A DNA stretch of 64,000 nucleotides from Streptomyces phyllanthi. Lineage in GTDB: Bacteria > Actinomycetota > Actinomycetes > Streptomycetales > Streptomycetaceae. Both the position numbers and the translations under genes were made by a program. Each line of letters begins with the position of its first letter. The stretch's first letter is position 1. Under the pieces are notes generated by a model that saw only the letters and a list, made by a program, of their open reading frames with translations, did not search any database and was not told the origin of the DNA. Location of the stretch: positions 1-64,000 of the forward strand of contig NZ_VJZE01000005.1 of NCBI RefSeq assembly GCF_009377205.1, written 5' to 3'. Below, one piece after another: positions 1 through 8,987 of this stretch.

Positions 1-65
1 GAACCCCCACCTGGCCCGGACCTGCCCCTGAACGGGTAGGCCCGAGACCGCTCCCGGAGGCCGCA

Positions 66-1433
66 ATGAGCGAAAACGCAGGAAACAGGTTGGACGACGC
101 ACCACTGTCGCCCTTCCACAAGAAACTGGCGCTGTACTCCTCAGGAGGCCCGTTCCTCGACGGCTACGTCCTGAGCATCATCGGCGTCGCCATGGTGCAG
201 ATCTCGCCGCAGCTGAACCTCTCCGACTCCGCCGAGGGCCTGATCGGCGCGTCCGCGCTCATCGGGATCTTCCTCGGCGCGTTCGTGGGCGGCTGGCTGA
301 CCGACAAGTTCGGCCGGCAGCTCCTGTACACCATCGACCTGATCGCCATCATCGTCTGCTCCGTCGCACAGTTCTGGGCCTCCGACCCGGTGTGGCTGTT
401 CATTCTGCGGCTGCTGATCGGCATGGCGGTCGGCGCGGACTACCCCATCGCCACCTCGCTGCTCGCCGAGTTCACTCCGCGCCGCTACCGGGGACCGCTG
501 CTGGGCGCCCTGGTGGTCATGTGGTTCGTCGGCGCCGCAGTGGCGTACATCGTCGGCGAGATCCTGCTGCAGGTCGGCGACGACGGGTGGCGGTGGATGC
601 TCGCCAGCGCCACGCTGCCCGCCACGATCATCGTGCTGCTGCGCCACGGCACGCCCGAGTCCCCGCGCTGGCTGGCCAACAAGGGCCGCGTCGAAGAGGC
701 CGAGGCCGTCCTCAAGCAGGTCTACGGCCCCGACGTGACGATCGCCGACCTGCCGGACGAGACGGGGGAGCGGGAGAACCTCGACGTCAAGGCGATCCTG
801 CGCTCCGGCTACGGCGGACGGATGCTCTACATCACGGTCTTCTGGACCTGTTCCATCGTGCCGCTCTTCGCCATCTACGCCTTCGGCCCGAAGATCCTGG
901 ACGCGCTCCAGCTCGAAGGCGGGCTCGCCAACATCGGCGAAGCCATGATCACCGTCATGTTCCTCATCGGCTGTGTGATCGCCCTGCTCTGTGTGAACCG
1001 CATGGGCCGGCGCCCCCTGGTCATCCACAGCTTCGTCTGGTCGGGCCTGGCACTGCTGCTGCTCGGCATCTTCCCGGACGCCCCCTCGGGCGTGATCATG
1101 ACCCTGTTCGCCCTGTACGCGGTCATCATCGGCGGCACCCAGATCCTCCAGTGGATCTACCCGAACGAGCTGTTCCCGACCGAGGTACGCGGCTCCGCCG
1201 TGGGCCTCGCCTCCTCCGCCAGCCGTATCGGTGCCGCCGTCGGCACCTACCTCGTCCCCATGGCCCTGACCGGCTGGGGCGTCGGCGGCACCATGCTCGC
1301 GGCCGCGGCCATCAGCCTCCTCGGCGCCGTCGTCTCCGTCGTGTGGGCGCCCGAGACACGCGGCATGGCTCTGCACGAGGCCGCCTCGCTGTCATCCAAG
1401 CCGGAGCCCGTCGGCCGCCCCGCCGCCGTCTGA
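66..1433 (+). CDS. MFS transporter, sugar/metabolite porter type
   Basis: A 455-residue integral membrane permease expected to carry a small organic solute by proton symport. Hydrophobic segments run through the whole length. The cytoplasmic loop after the second segment carries the family motif GGWLTDKFGRQ, and the loop after segment six carries PESPRWL, both typical of the sugar-porter/metabolite symporter branch of the major facilitator superfamily. The ATG is preceded by CGGAGG at a normal distance. It lies 142 bases upstream of a co-directional flavin enzyme, so the two may share a transcript. The substrate cannot be read from the sequence; the neighbours suggest an amine, imino acid or betaine. 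Confidence 0.85.
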   Translation: MSENAGNRLDDAPLSPFHKKLALYSSGGPFLDGYVLSIIGVAMVQISPQLNLSDSAEGLIGASALIGIFLGAFVGGWLTDKFGRQLLYTIDLIAIIVCSVAQFWASDPVWLFILRLLIGMAVGADYPIATSLLAEFTPRRYRGPLLGALVVMWFVGAAVAYIVGEILLQVGDDGWRWMLASATLPATIIVLLRHGTPESPRWLANKGRVEEAEAVLKQVYGPDVTIADLPDETGERENLDVKAILRSGYGGRMLYITVFWTCSIVPLFAIYAFGPKILDALQLEGGLANIGEAMITVMFLIGCVIALLCVNRMGRRPLVIHSFVWSGLALLLLGIFPDAPSGVIMTLFALYAVIIGGTQILQWIYPNELFPTEVRGSAVGLASSASRIGAAVGTYLVPMALTGWGVGGTMLAAAAISLLGAVVSVVWAPETRGMALHEAASLSSKPEPVGRPAAV

Positions 1434-1575
1434 CCTCACCGTCAGGACGGGCCATCACCTGGCGGGGCCCTGGCCGCCTCGGTCGCCGTACGGACGTCAC
1501 GCCCGCGGAGCGTTGCACGTCATGCACCACCACGGGCGCCGATCCCGTACACCCGTTCGCCCCCGGAGGTCTGGT

Positions 1576-3237
1576 GTGACTGTCGACGACCCCTTGATGA
1601 GTCCGTTCGTCCTGAAGAACCTGACTCTTCGCAACCGCATCGTCAGCACGTCCCACGAACCGGCGTACAGCGAGGACGGCCTGCCCAAGGACCGCTACCG
1701 CGCCTACCACGTCGAGAAGGCCCGCGGCGGGGTCGGGCTGACCATGATCGGCGGCAGTGCCCTGGTCAGCCGGGACAGCGCACCGGCCTTCGGCAACCTG
1801 CAGCTCTGGAAGGACGAGGCGGAGCCCTGGCTGCGCCGCCTCGCCGACGAGGTCCACGAGCAGGGCGCCGCCGTGATGACCCAGCTCACGCATCTCGGAC
1901 ACCGCACCAGCAACTACACCGACAACTGGCTCCCGGCGATCTCGGCGAGCAGCGTCCGCGAACCCGCGCACCGCGCGTTCACCAAGGCGGCCGAGCAGTG
2001 GGACCTCGACCGGGTGCTGCGGGACTTCGTCGCCGCCGCACAGCGCTGCCGGTCGGCGGGCCTCGACGGCATCGAACTCATGACGTGGGGCCACTTCCTG
2101 GACTCGTTCTGGACGCCCTTCTGGAATCACCGCGACGACGAGTACGGCGGCTCCTACGAGAACCGGATGCGCTACCCGCTCCAGGTGATCCGTGCCGTGC
2201 GGGAAGCAGTCGGACCGGAATTCGTCATCGGCGTGCGCATGACCTTCGACGAGGAGCGCGAGGGCGGTCTGGAGACGCCCGAGGCCCTGCGCATCGCCGA
2301 GGACGTCACCGAGGCCGGCATCGACTTCATCAGCCTGATCAAGGGCTCGATCGGCACCGACGCCGACCTGGCCCGCACGATCCCGCCGATGTCCACGCCC
2401 GCCTCTCCCCATCTGGAGTTCGCCGGGCGGATCAAGCAGAAGCTCTCCGTCCCGGTCATGCACGCCGCCCGGATCAGCGACGTCGCCACCGCGCGGTACG
2501 CCGTCGCCGAGGGTCTGCTCGATCTGGTCGGCATGACCAGGGCGCTGATGGCCGACCCCGAACTGCCCGACAAGGTCCGCGACGGCCGCACGGACCGGAT
2601 CCGTCCGTGCGTCGGCGCCAACATGTGCATCGACGGCATCTACGCCTCCGGCGCGGCGTTCTGCATGCACAACCCGTCCACCGGCCGCGAACTGGAGGTA
2701 CCCCAGCGCGTCGACCGTGCGCGCACACCACGGCGCGTGGCGGTGGTCGGGGCCGGGCCCGCCGGCCTGGAAGCAGCCCGGGTCCTCGCGGAGCGCGGTC
2801 ACGACGTCCATCCCTTCGAGGCCTCCGACAAGGCGGGCGGCCAGCTGCTACTGGCCTCGCTCGCCCCTCGCCGCCGCGACCTGCGCGGCATCATCGACTG
2901 GCGCACCGACGAACTCGCCCGCCTGGGCGTACCGATCTCGTGGAACACCTACGTCGAAGCCCGGACACTCCTCGCGCAGTCATGGGACGTCGTGATCGTC
3001 GCGACCGGCGGCACTCCCGCGGCACCCTCCGTTCCCGGGGCCGGCCTGGTGATCGACACCTGGGACGTCCTCGCCGGGGCGCGACGGCCGCGGGGGCGCG
3101 TGCTGGTCTACGACGACCACGGCGGCAACCAGGCACTCGACGCGGTGGAGGCCCTCGTCCGAGGAGGCGCGACAAAGCTGCTCTTCGGCGCCGCGGCCGC
3201 CGACCTGCAGCCGCGCCCCGGGGCTCAGGCCACCTGA
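1576..3237 (+). CDS. Old Yellow Enzyme/trimethylamine-dehydrogenase-like flavoprotein, C-terminus missing
   Basis: The GTG start at 1576 is chosen because CCCGGAGG lies seven bases upstream. The first ~350 residues are an FMN TIM barrel that opens with LMSPFVLKNLTLRNR. A cysteine cluster near residues 335-362 (CVGANMC, then C about 14 residues on) fits the 4Fe-4S site of the trimethylamine dehydrogenase/2,4-dienoyl-CoA reductase class. A dinucleotide-binding domain with VAVVGAGPAGLEAARVL follows. Family members usually have about 650-690 residues; this one stops at 553, just after a YDDHGG motif, so roughly the last 110-130 residues are absent. Close relatives include N-methylproline/dimethylglycine-type demethylases. 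The product is probably impaired. The demethylase role is inference from family and neighbours. Confidence 0.7.
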   Translation: MTVDDPLMSPFVLKNLTLRNRIVSTSHEPAYSEDGLPKDRYRAYHVEKARGGVGLTMIGGSALVSRDSAPAFGNLQLWKDEAEPWLRRLADEVHEQGAAVMTQLTHLGHRTSNYTDNWLPAISASSVREPAHRAFTKAAEQWDLDRVLRDFVAAAQRCRSAGLDGIELMTWGHFLDSFWTPFWNHRDDEYGGSYENRMRYPLQVIRAVREAVGPEFVIGVRMTFDEEREGGLETPEALRIAEDVTEAGIDFISLIKGSIGTDADLARTIPPMSTPASPHLEFAGRIKQKLSVPVMHAARISDVATARYAVAEGLLDLVGMTRALMADPELPDKVRDGRTDRIRPCVGANMCIDGIYASGAAFCMHNPSTGRELEVPQRVDRARTPRRVAVVGAGPAGLEAARVLAERGHDVHPFEASDKAGGQLLLASLAPRRRDLRGIIDWRTDELARLGVPISWNTYVEARTLLAQSWDVVIVATGGTPAAPSVPGAGLVIDTWDVLAGARRPRGRVLVYDDHGGNQALDAVEALVRGGATKLLFGAAAADLQPRPGAQAT

Positions 3238-3303
3238 ACCCAACCGCCGAAGGCGACAGCGGCGCGCCGATGGCTGGTGCGGGACCGCTCTCGGCGGCCG
3301 TGG

Positions 3304-4794
3304 TCAGCGGCCGTGGTTGTGCATCACGTGCTTGGTCCGTGAGTAGTCGTCGAGGGCGTACAGAGACAGGTCGCGGCCGTAGCCGGAGCCCTTGAAGCCG
3401 CCCCAGGGGACCTCGTTGGCGATGACGAGGTGGGAGTTCACCCAGACGGTGCCGGAGTCCAGGCGCGCGGCGACGGAGTGGCTGCGGCGGGCGCTCTCGG
3501 TCCACACGGAGGCGGCGAGGCCGACGGGGACGTCGTTGGCCCGGCGGACCGCTTCGTCCTCGCTGGTGAACGTCTCGACGGTGACTACGGGTCCGAAGAC
3601 CTCCTCACGGGTGACCTCCGAGCCCTCGGCCACGTCGACCAGCACGGTCGGGGCCACGAAGTAGCCCGGCCCGTCCAGGGCGCCCCCTCCGATCGCGGCC
3701 CGTGCTCCGCCGCTCAGTGCCCGGTCGAGACAGCCGAGGACGCGGTCGAAGTGCGCCTTGGAGACGAGTGGGCCGACCTCGATGTCCTCACCGGCCCGCG
3801 GGTCGCCGACGGCCAGTTCGCTGACCTCGCGGACGAGTTCCTTGACGAGCCGGTCGGCGACGGACTCGTGGACGAGGACGCGGCAGGCGGCTCCGCACTC
3901 CTGGCCGGAGTTCCAGTAGCTCGCGACGCGCAGGGCGGCGGCCGCAGCCTTGAGATCGGCGTCCTCGAAGATGACGACCGGGGCCTTGCCGCCCAGCTCC
4001 AGGTGGACGCGCTTGAGCGACTCGGCGGCTGTCCGGGCGACGGCGCGACCGCTGCGTACCGATCCGGTCAGCGCGATCATGGCCACGTCGGGGTGCTCCG
4101 CGAGCCGGGCGCCGACCACGGGGCCCGTGCCCGTCACCACGTTCACGACGCCGGGCGGCAGCAGGTCGGCCGTGAGTTCGGCGAACTTCAGGGTGGTCAG
4201 CGGGGTCTGCTCGGACGGCTTGATCACCAGGGTGTTGCCGGCGGCGAGGATCGGGGCGATCTTCCAGGCGGCCATCAGCAGGGGGTAGTTCCACGGCGTC
4301 ACGACGCCGATGACGCCGAGGGGCTCGCGCAGGATGACCGAGAGGTGGTTCTCGGCGTAGTCCCCGGCGGCCATGGTGGTGGTCGCGCGCAGGGCGCCCG
4401 CCATGAAGCGGAACGTGTCGATCGCGCTGGCCACGTCGTCGCGTGCCACCGAGAAGGGTTTGCCGGTGTTGGCGGCCTCCAGGCGCACCAGGACGTCGGT
4501 GTGCTCGGCGAGCCGGTCGGCGATCGCGTGCAGCACCTCGGACCGCTCCTTGGGCACCCGCCGCGCCCAGTCCTCCTGGGCGGCGAGTGCGGCGGCGACC
4601 GCGGTGTCGACGTCCTCGGTGGTGCCGTCGGGGATGCGGGCGATCAGCTCCTCGGTGCACGGGTCGATCACCTCGGTGAAGCTCTCGGCGGAAGCGTCGG
4701 AGAACGCGCCGTCGACGAAGAAGCGGGCCGGAGGCAGGTCGCCCTCGGCGATCAGAGGCGCGGCGTCGGCAGCGCGGTTCACGTTCGTGGTCAT
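3304..4794 (-). CDS. NAD-dependent aldehyde dehydrogenase, aminobutyraldehyde (PatD)-like
   Basis: A 496-residue soluble aldehyde dehydrogenase oxidising an aldehyde to its acid. It shows the NAD-binding region with PWNYPLLMAAWKIAP, the general-base block LELGGKAP, and the catalytic cysteine in NSGQECGAACRVLV. The GQ-C-xAACR context and the ending with VWVNSH, GSGYGRDLSLYALDDY and HVMHNH resemble gamma-aminobutyraldehyde dehydrogenases more than betaine-aldehyde enzymes. Its ATG overlaps by four bases (ATGA) the stop of a decayed upstream frame, a relic of translational coupling. It would act after an amine- or imino-acid-oxidising step. The exact substrate is uncertain. Confidence 0.85.
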   Translation of the reverse strand: MTTNVNRAADAAPLIAEGDLPPARFFVDGAFSDASAESFTEVIDPCTEELIARIPDGTTEDVDTAVAAALAAQEDWARRVPKERSEVLHAIADRLAEHTDVLVRLEAANTGKPFSVARDDVASAIDTFRFMAGALRATTTMAAGDYAENHLSVILREPLGVIGVVTPWNYPLLMAAWKIAPILAAGNTLVIKPSEQTPLTTLKFAELTADLLPPGVVNVVTGTGPVVGARLAEHPDVAMIALTGSVRSGRAVARTAAESLKRVHLELGGKAPVVIFEDADLKAAAAALRVASYWNSGQECGAACRVLVHESVADRLVKELVREVSELAVGDPRAGEDIEVGPLVSKAHFDRVLGCLDRALSGGARAAIGGGALDGPGYFVAPTVLVDVAEGSEVTREEVFGPVVTVETFTSEDEAVRRANDVPVGLAASVWTESARRSHSVAARLDSGTVWVNSHLVIANEVPWGGFKGSGYGRDLSLYALDDYSRTKHVMHNHGR

Positions 4795-5096
4795 GCCAGC
4801 TGACTCCCTTGTGTCGGGTAGCGGTCGAAGGTGTGGTCGATGTCCGGCTCCGGGGCGGGCTGGTGGCCGGTCCGGGCTGCCGCCGTGTCCTGGACGCCGG
4901 GGCCGGAGCTGGAGTAGGTGATGTCGTCGCCGTCGCGACCCGCAGCCCTGCCGGTGAGGACGTGGCCGCAGTCGCCGGCGTCCGGTCCGCCGGTGGCGAT
5001 CAGCGGGCGGCAGTGTGCGGAGCCGTCGCCGTGCCCGGGGCGTGCACGGTACGTACGACGGCGTCGTCCAGGGTTCTCAGCGCGGCTGCCCGGAAG
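4791..5096 (-). pseudogene. Remnant of an ornithine cyclodeaminase/mu-crystallin-family gene (C-terminal part)
   Basis: Reading the minus strand in the frame that ends at 4791, the stretch around 4980-4860 encodes GHVLTGRAAGRDGDDIT followed by SSSGPGVQDTAAA. This is the conserved C-terminal signature of ornithine cyclodeaminase-family enzymes (family pattern D-I-T-x5-G-x2-x-Q-D-x-A-A-A). There is no room for the remaining ~230 residues because the DapA-like gene ends at 5097. A second fragment, RTLDDAVVR, lies in another frame upstream. The family includes delta1-pyrroline-2-carboxylate reductases, which would suit the surrounding imino-acid genes. The frame's TGA overlaps the aldehyde dehydrogenase start. 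The call rests on short motifs. Confidence 0.55.
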
Positions 5097-5996
5097 TCAC
5101 CGCGCGACCGAGAGGTGAGGGAGCGCGGCGACGGCGGCGGCGATGCGCGCGCGGGTCGCGTCGTCCACCGCGAGCAGGGGCTCGCGCGGGGCGCCGACCG
5201 GCAGGCCGATCTCCTCCAGCGCGGCCTTGATCGCGGGAATGAACGGGGCGGACATCAGTGTGTCCATGAGCGGGTAGATCCGCAGCCACTGCTCGCGGGC
5301 CCGGGTCAGGTCGCCGTCGCGCAGCGCGCGGTGGACCGAGACCAGTTCGGCGGGCATGACGTTCGCGGTGCCGGCCATGACACCGGCGGCGCCCTCGGAG
5401 GTCGCCTGCAGGAGGAGGCTGTCCCAGCCGATGAAGGTGGAGATGACGTCGCCGTGGTGGTGGATGAGCTGCCCGGCCTGGGCCATGTCGGCGCTGGTGT
5501 CCTTGATGTAGCGGATGTTCTGGTGGCGGCGGGCCAGCATGCCGACGGTCTCGGGAGTGAGGTTCACGCCGGTGGCGCCCGGCAGGTTGTAGAGCATGAT
5601 CGGGATCTGCACGGCGTCGGCGACGGTGCGCAGGTAGTGCAGGGTCTCGTCGAGGGTGAGCGGCTCGTAGTACGGGGCGACGACCATGAGGACGGAGGCG
5701 CCGGCGGCTTCGGCGTGCCGGGAGAGGGCGACGGCCTCGCGCGTGCTGACGGCGCCGGTCTGGGCGACGACGGGGGCGCGGCCGGCGGTCTGGTCGATGA
5801 CGGTCTCGACGAGCAGGCGCCGCTCGTCGCCGGTCATCGCCGCGAACTCGCCGGTGGAGCCGCAGGCGACGACTCCGTCGACGCCGCCGTCGATGCTGCG
5901 GTCGACCAGGCGGCGCAGCAGCTTCTCGTCGATGGCGTCGTCGGGCGTGAACGGGGTGGCGAGCGCGGTGAGGATGCCGCTCAGGCGTGATGTCAT
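5097..5996 (-). CDS. Dihydrodipicolinate synthase (DapA)/N-acetylneuraminate lyase family protein
   Basis: A 299-residue class I aldolase-type TIM barrel. It has the pyruvate-binding GSTGE motif near residue 45, the YY-P region (APYYEPLT) and the Schiff-base lysine in RYIKDTSAD. The start MTSRLSG at 5996 is preferred because it begins exactly at the usual family N-terminus; upstream in-frame sequence is low-complexity. True lysine-biosynthesis DapA is unlikely in this catabolic setting. Members of this family deaminate delta1-pyrroline-4-hydroxy-2-carboxylate in hydroxyproline breakdown, which would fit the proline-racemase and reductase neighbours, but other keto-acid lyase activities remain possible. 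Confidence 0.8.
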   Translation of the reverse strand: MTSRLSGILTALATPFTPDDAIDEKLLRRLVDRSIDGGVDGVVACGSTGEFAAMTGDERRLLVETVIDQTAGRAPVVAQTGAVSTREAVALSRHAEAAGASVLMVVAPYYEPLTLDETLHYLRTVADAVQIPIMLYNLPGATGVNLTPETVGMLARRHQNIRYIKDTSADMAQAGQLIHHHGDVISTFIGWDSLLLQATSEGAAGVMAGTANVMPAELVSVHRALRDGDLTRAREQWLRIYPLMDTLMSAPFIPAIKAALEEIGLPVGAPREPLLAVDDATRARIAAAVAALPHLSVAR

Positions 5997-6033
5997 GGCA
6001 GGTCTCCGGGGGGTTCGCGGGAATCGGGCGGGC

Positions 6034-7416
6034 TCAGGCGCTGCGGGCGAGGCCGAGGGGAGCGGCGGTCTGTCGGTCGGTGGCGAGCAGGCTGCGGGCT
6101 TCCTGGGCGGCGGCCAGGCCGGTCTGGATGGCGGTCTCGGTGTAGAGGGTGCCGAGGTAGTCGCCGGCCAGGAGGACCCGGCCGGTACGGCGGGTGAGGA
6201 TGGGCTGGAGCTTGCCGCGGCCGGGGAAGCAGTACGGGGCACCGGTGGGCCAGCGCTGGATCCCGGCCTCGACGACGTTGCCGGCGAAGCCGGGCAGGAC
6301 CTGGTCGAGGTCGTCGAGATAGATGCGCCGGATGGTGTCGTCGTCGTGTTCGAGCAGTTCGCGTGCGAGGCTGCCCGGGGAGAAGGTCATGATGCTGCTG
6401 CCGGGGCGGCGCTCGCGCTCGTAACAGTGGACGACGTTGGACATGTTGAGCGCGATGTTGAAGGAGCGTTTCGGGGTGGCGATGCCGTAGGCGTCGTCCC
6501 AGATCTGGCGGCCGGTCTCGTCGGAGAGGAACGCGGCGCTGACGTAGGGGCCGTAGACGATCTTCGACAGGGCCTCGCGGACGTCACGGTCGAGGTCGAC
6601 GGCGATGCGGTGGCTGACGGTCGCCGGGGTGGCCAGGACCACGCAGCGGGCCTCGACCTCCTGCTCGACACCGTCCTGCCGGTAGCGGACGACGACCGAG
6701 TCCTTCTTGTGGACGATCTCGTCGACGGGCGCGCTCAGCCGGACCCGGTCCCCCAGGGCCGCGGCGATGCTCTCGGTGAGGGTGGAGGGGCCGCCGAGGA
6801 TGCTCTGGGAGAGCCCCGCGCCGATGTTCCACACCAGGCTGAAGTAGCCGACGCCCGCGCCTGCGGAGAGCTGGTCGATGTCGGCGGCGGAGCGGGTGAC
6901 CGTGGGCTTGAACAGGGCCTCGGCGTCCTCGGGCAGGTCGCCGATGAAGTCCTTGAAGGAGCGGTCGTTCATGAAGTCGTAGATCCGCTGCTGGCGCTGG
7001 GCCTCGCTCTCGCCCGGCCTGCGTCCCACGATCCGGGCGTAGCGGGCCACCTGCACCGCGACCTTCGCACCCGCCCTGACCATGCCCACCCGCGACCGCA
7101 TCGACATCGGAATGCGGAACGGGTAGCTCTCCACCCGGCCCCGAAGCAGCAGCTTGCCGTTCATCGACAGCCCGGCCAGCGAACCGGGCACCGCCACCGA
7201 GTCCACACCGGTGCTGTTCAGCAGCCACGACGTCGCCGAGTCCCCGCCGGCATAGACGTGCCCGCCCCAGTTCAGCCAGTACGGCCCCCGCCTCTCCGAC
7301 CGGATACGGCCACCCACCCGGCCCTCCGACTCCAGCACAAGCGTGTCCCAGTGCCGCAGCCGCCACCCGGCGGAGAGACCGGCGATGCCACCGCCGACGA
7401 TGACCACGTCCTTCAT
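6034..7416 (-). CDS. FAD-dependent amine-oxidase-superfamily oxidoreductase
   Basis: A 460-residue protein opening with the FAD dinucleotide fold (VVIVGGGIAGLSAGWRL). It closes with the typical FAD-contact block LLAGDYLGTLYTETAIQTG, as in protoporphyrinogen oxidase/monoamine oxidase relatives. The start MKDVVIV at 7416 has AGAGGAA just upstream; longer in-frame extensions are low-complexity. It is 37 bases upstream of the DapA-like gene on the same strand and diverges from the GntR gene, with a perfect palindromic operator in the shared promoter. It likely oxidises an amine or cyclic imino acid to feed the DapA-like enzyme and aldehyde dehydrogenase. The substrate is not deducible. Confidence 0.8.
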   Translation of the reverse strand: MKDVVIVGGGIAGLSAGWRLRHWDTLVLESEGRVGGRIRSERRGPYWLNWGGHVYAGGDSATSWLLNSTGVDSVAVPGSLAGLSMNGKLLLRGRVESYPFRIPMSMRSRVGMVRAGAKVAVQVARYARIVGRRPGESEAQRQQRIYDFMNDRSFKDFIGDLPEDAEALFKPTVTRSAADIDQLSAGAGVGYFSLVWNIGAGLSQSILGGPSTLTESIAAALGDRVRLSAPVDEIVHKKDSVVVRYRQDGVEQEVEARCVVLATPATVSHRIAVDLDRDVREALSKIVYGPYVSAAFLSDETGRQIWDDAYGIATPKRSFNIALNMSNVVHCYERERRPGSSIMTFSPGSLARELLEHDDDTIRRIYLDDLDQVLPGFAGNVVEAGIQRWPTGAPYCFPGRGKLQPILTRRTGRVLLAGDYLGTLYTETAIQTGLAAAQEARSLLATDRQTAAPLGLARSA

Positions 7417-7566
7417 GACCGTTCCTCTTCTCGATGGCGTGGGCGGGTTCCACGGATGCGGCAGGGATGCGTGACGTGCGGGGACACGCGGGCGCATCGG
7501 GGGAGTGCGGGAAGCCGCGCGGGCCCGGGGAACTACGTCCCGTATGAGTTGCCCGCCACCATAGAA

Positions 7567-7583
7567 TGTGATCACAGATCACA
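7567..7583. promoter_or_regulatory. GntR-family operator in the divergent oxidase/gntR promoter
   Basis: The sequence TGTGATCACAGATCACA is a perfect inverted repeat (TGTGATC, three-base spacer, GATCACA). It ends 20 bases before the GntR start and lies about 150 bases before the oxidase start. Its 14-base core recurs at 8974-8987 before the ABC transporter. Its size and TGT...ACA ends fit FadR/GntR-type operators, so autoregulation is likely. Confidence 0.75.
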
Positions 7584-7603
7584 CAATGGGGTGAGGGGAT
7601 CTC

Positions 7604-8383
7604 ATGGATCAGCCGGATGGAACCATCGCGGGGCCCCGTAGTCAGGGGCATGGCGGAGGCGGGTACCCGAACCCCTCCACCGACCAGGTTATTTATGATT
7701 CAGTCGTGCGTATGTCCAAACGTGTCGAGCCGTCGCCCTCCCTGACCGACAAGGTGTACGCGGTTTTGCACGAGGCGATCACGAGCGGTGAGTATCCGGC
7801 CGGATACCGTCTGCGCATCCGCGATATCGCCGCCGAAGTCGGAACCAGCGTGATGCCGGTACGCGAAGCGATCCGACGCCTCGAGGAGTCCGGCTTCGCC
7901 GAACGCGTTCCGCACAAGGGCTCGGTGGTCAAGGGCCTGAACCTCGCCGAACTGCTGCACGTCTACGACACGCGACGTCTCCTCGAGGTGGAGGCCGCGC
8001 GCCGTGGTGCCGCGCAGATCGGCTCTGTGGACGTCGCCCGTATGCGCCAGGAGTTCGAGCTGATGCAGCGCGCGATCACCGAGGGCGCCGTGGTCCCCTA
8101 CCTCGACCACGACGAGGCATTGCTGGCCATCCTCTACGAGGCGGGCGGCAACCCCGTACTGCTCAACACCATCCGCACGATGTGGCAGCACTGCCGCGCC
8201 TACAAGATCGTCGGCGCCCGGGCCGCCCTCGACGAGTCGGGCGACAACACGCTCTGGCGCTACCAGGAACGCCTGGTCGAAGCCGCGGACGCGTCTGATG
8301 CCGAGGCGGCGGCCGCCATCTCCAACGAGTCTCTCGTCGATGCCACCGACCGGATCAAAGCGCAACTCGAGTCTTACGGCTGA
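7604..8383 (+). CDS. GntR family transcriptional regulator (FadR/FCD type)
   Basis: A 259-residue DNA-binding regulator. The N-terminal winged helix spans about residues 45-110 and includes LRIRDIAAEVG and the recognition helix MPVREAIRRLEESG. An all-helical FCD-type ligand domain follows, with the metal-site pattern D-x3-R (YDTRRLLEVEAARR) and later H residues. ATG 7604 has AGGGGAT at good spacing, whereas the internal GTG 7706 and ATG 7712 lack a ribosome site, so the longer form is kept. It probably represses the divergent oxidase operon, itself and the downstream ABC transporter through the shared palindrome, released by the pathway substrate or intermediate. Confidence 0.85.
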   Translation: MDQPDGTIAGPRSQGHGGGGYPNPSTDQVIYDSVVRMSKRVEPSPSLTDKVYAVLHEAITSGEYPAGYRLRIRDIAAEVGTSVMPVREAIRRLEESGFAERVPHKGSVVKGLNLAELLHVYDTRRLLEVEAARRGAAQIGSVDVARMRQEFELMQRAITEGAVVPYLDHDEALLAILYEAGGNPVLLNTIRTMWQHCRAYKIVGARAALDESGDNTLWRYQERLVEAADASDAEAAAAISNESLVDATDRIKAQLESYG

Positions 8384-8479
8384 AGCCTGTCCCAGCAGTC
8401 CGGTGAGCCTGTTCCAGCAGCGCGGGGGCGGGCGGTGCAGTGTGTCTGCGTGTGCCTGTGGGTCATGTGGCGTGTGGTG

Positions 8480-8660
8480 AGGGTCGGGTCGCGCGTGCGG
8501 GCGACGGCCCGGACCACGTGGTGAAGGCCGTCACCGAGCTGTCGACGGTCCCGCGGGGGAGCCCTGCGCCGTTGCGGGACAACGGGGCGGGACCCGAGTG
8601 GACTCCGTCTGTGATCGCCAGACGCGTGTCGGCGTCGATGACGACCTGCGGGCCTGGATG
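8480..8660 (-). mobile_element. Decayed transposase fragment (IS5-like)
   Basis: On the minus strand two transposase-like pieces lie in different frames. VVIDADTRLAITDG at about 8645-8603 recalls the DDE-domain block around a catalytic aspartate. LGDGLHHVVRAVARTRD at about 8540-8490 recalls the C-terminal block before the end of IS5-type enzymes. The connecting ~100 residues are missing. It separates the GntR gene from the ABC transporter that carries the same operator, so an insertion and later deletion may have split a once compact locus. The match is by eye and modest. Confidence 0.45.
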
Positions 8661-8973
8661 CTGGACGATCCGGCACGCATCAGATCTTCTCCGGCCCCGG
8701 CCCCGGCCCCGGCCTCGGCTCGGTCGCCGTCGTCAGCGAAGTGAAGGTGACCGGAATCCATCCGGATGGTCACAACTGTCATGAATCCCGCGCGCCCCGG
8801 ACCTGCCTGCCGCGAGCCGGAGGGGTGGCCCTGCGACGGGTGTTGATGGCCGCGCCTCTGCTCGCCCGGCGTGATCGCGACTCTCGCGATCGGCCCCCGC
8901 AGTCGCCCATCGAATATTTCGGAGCCGCGTTTTCCCAGCTCACGAGCGGTTTCACAGATAACGAAGCAAAAAA

Positions 8974-8987
8974 GATCTGTGATCACA
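8974..8987. promoter_or_regulatory. Second GntR-type operator, upstream of the amino-acid ABC transporter
   Basis: GATCTGTGATCACA here is identical to 14 consecutive bases of the reverse complement of the site at 7567-7583, including the ten-base palindrome TGTGATCACA (8978-8987). It lies 120 bases before the substrate-binding protein start, in an unusually A-rich stretch (8960-8975) likely to hold the promoter. It places the transporter in the same predicted regulon as the oxidase operon. Confidence 0.7.
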
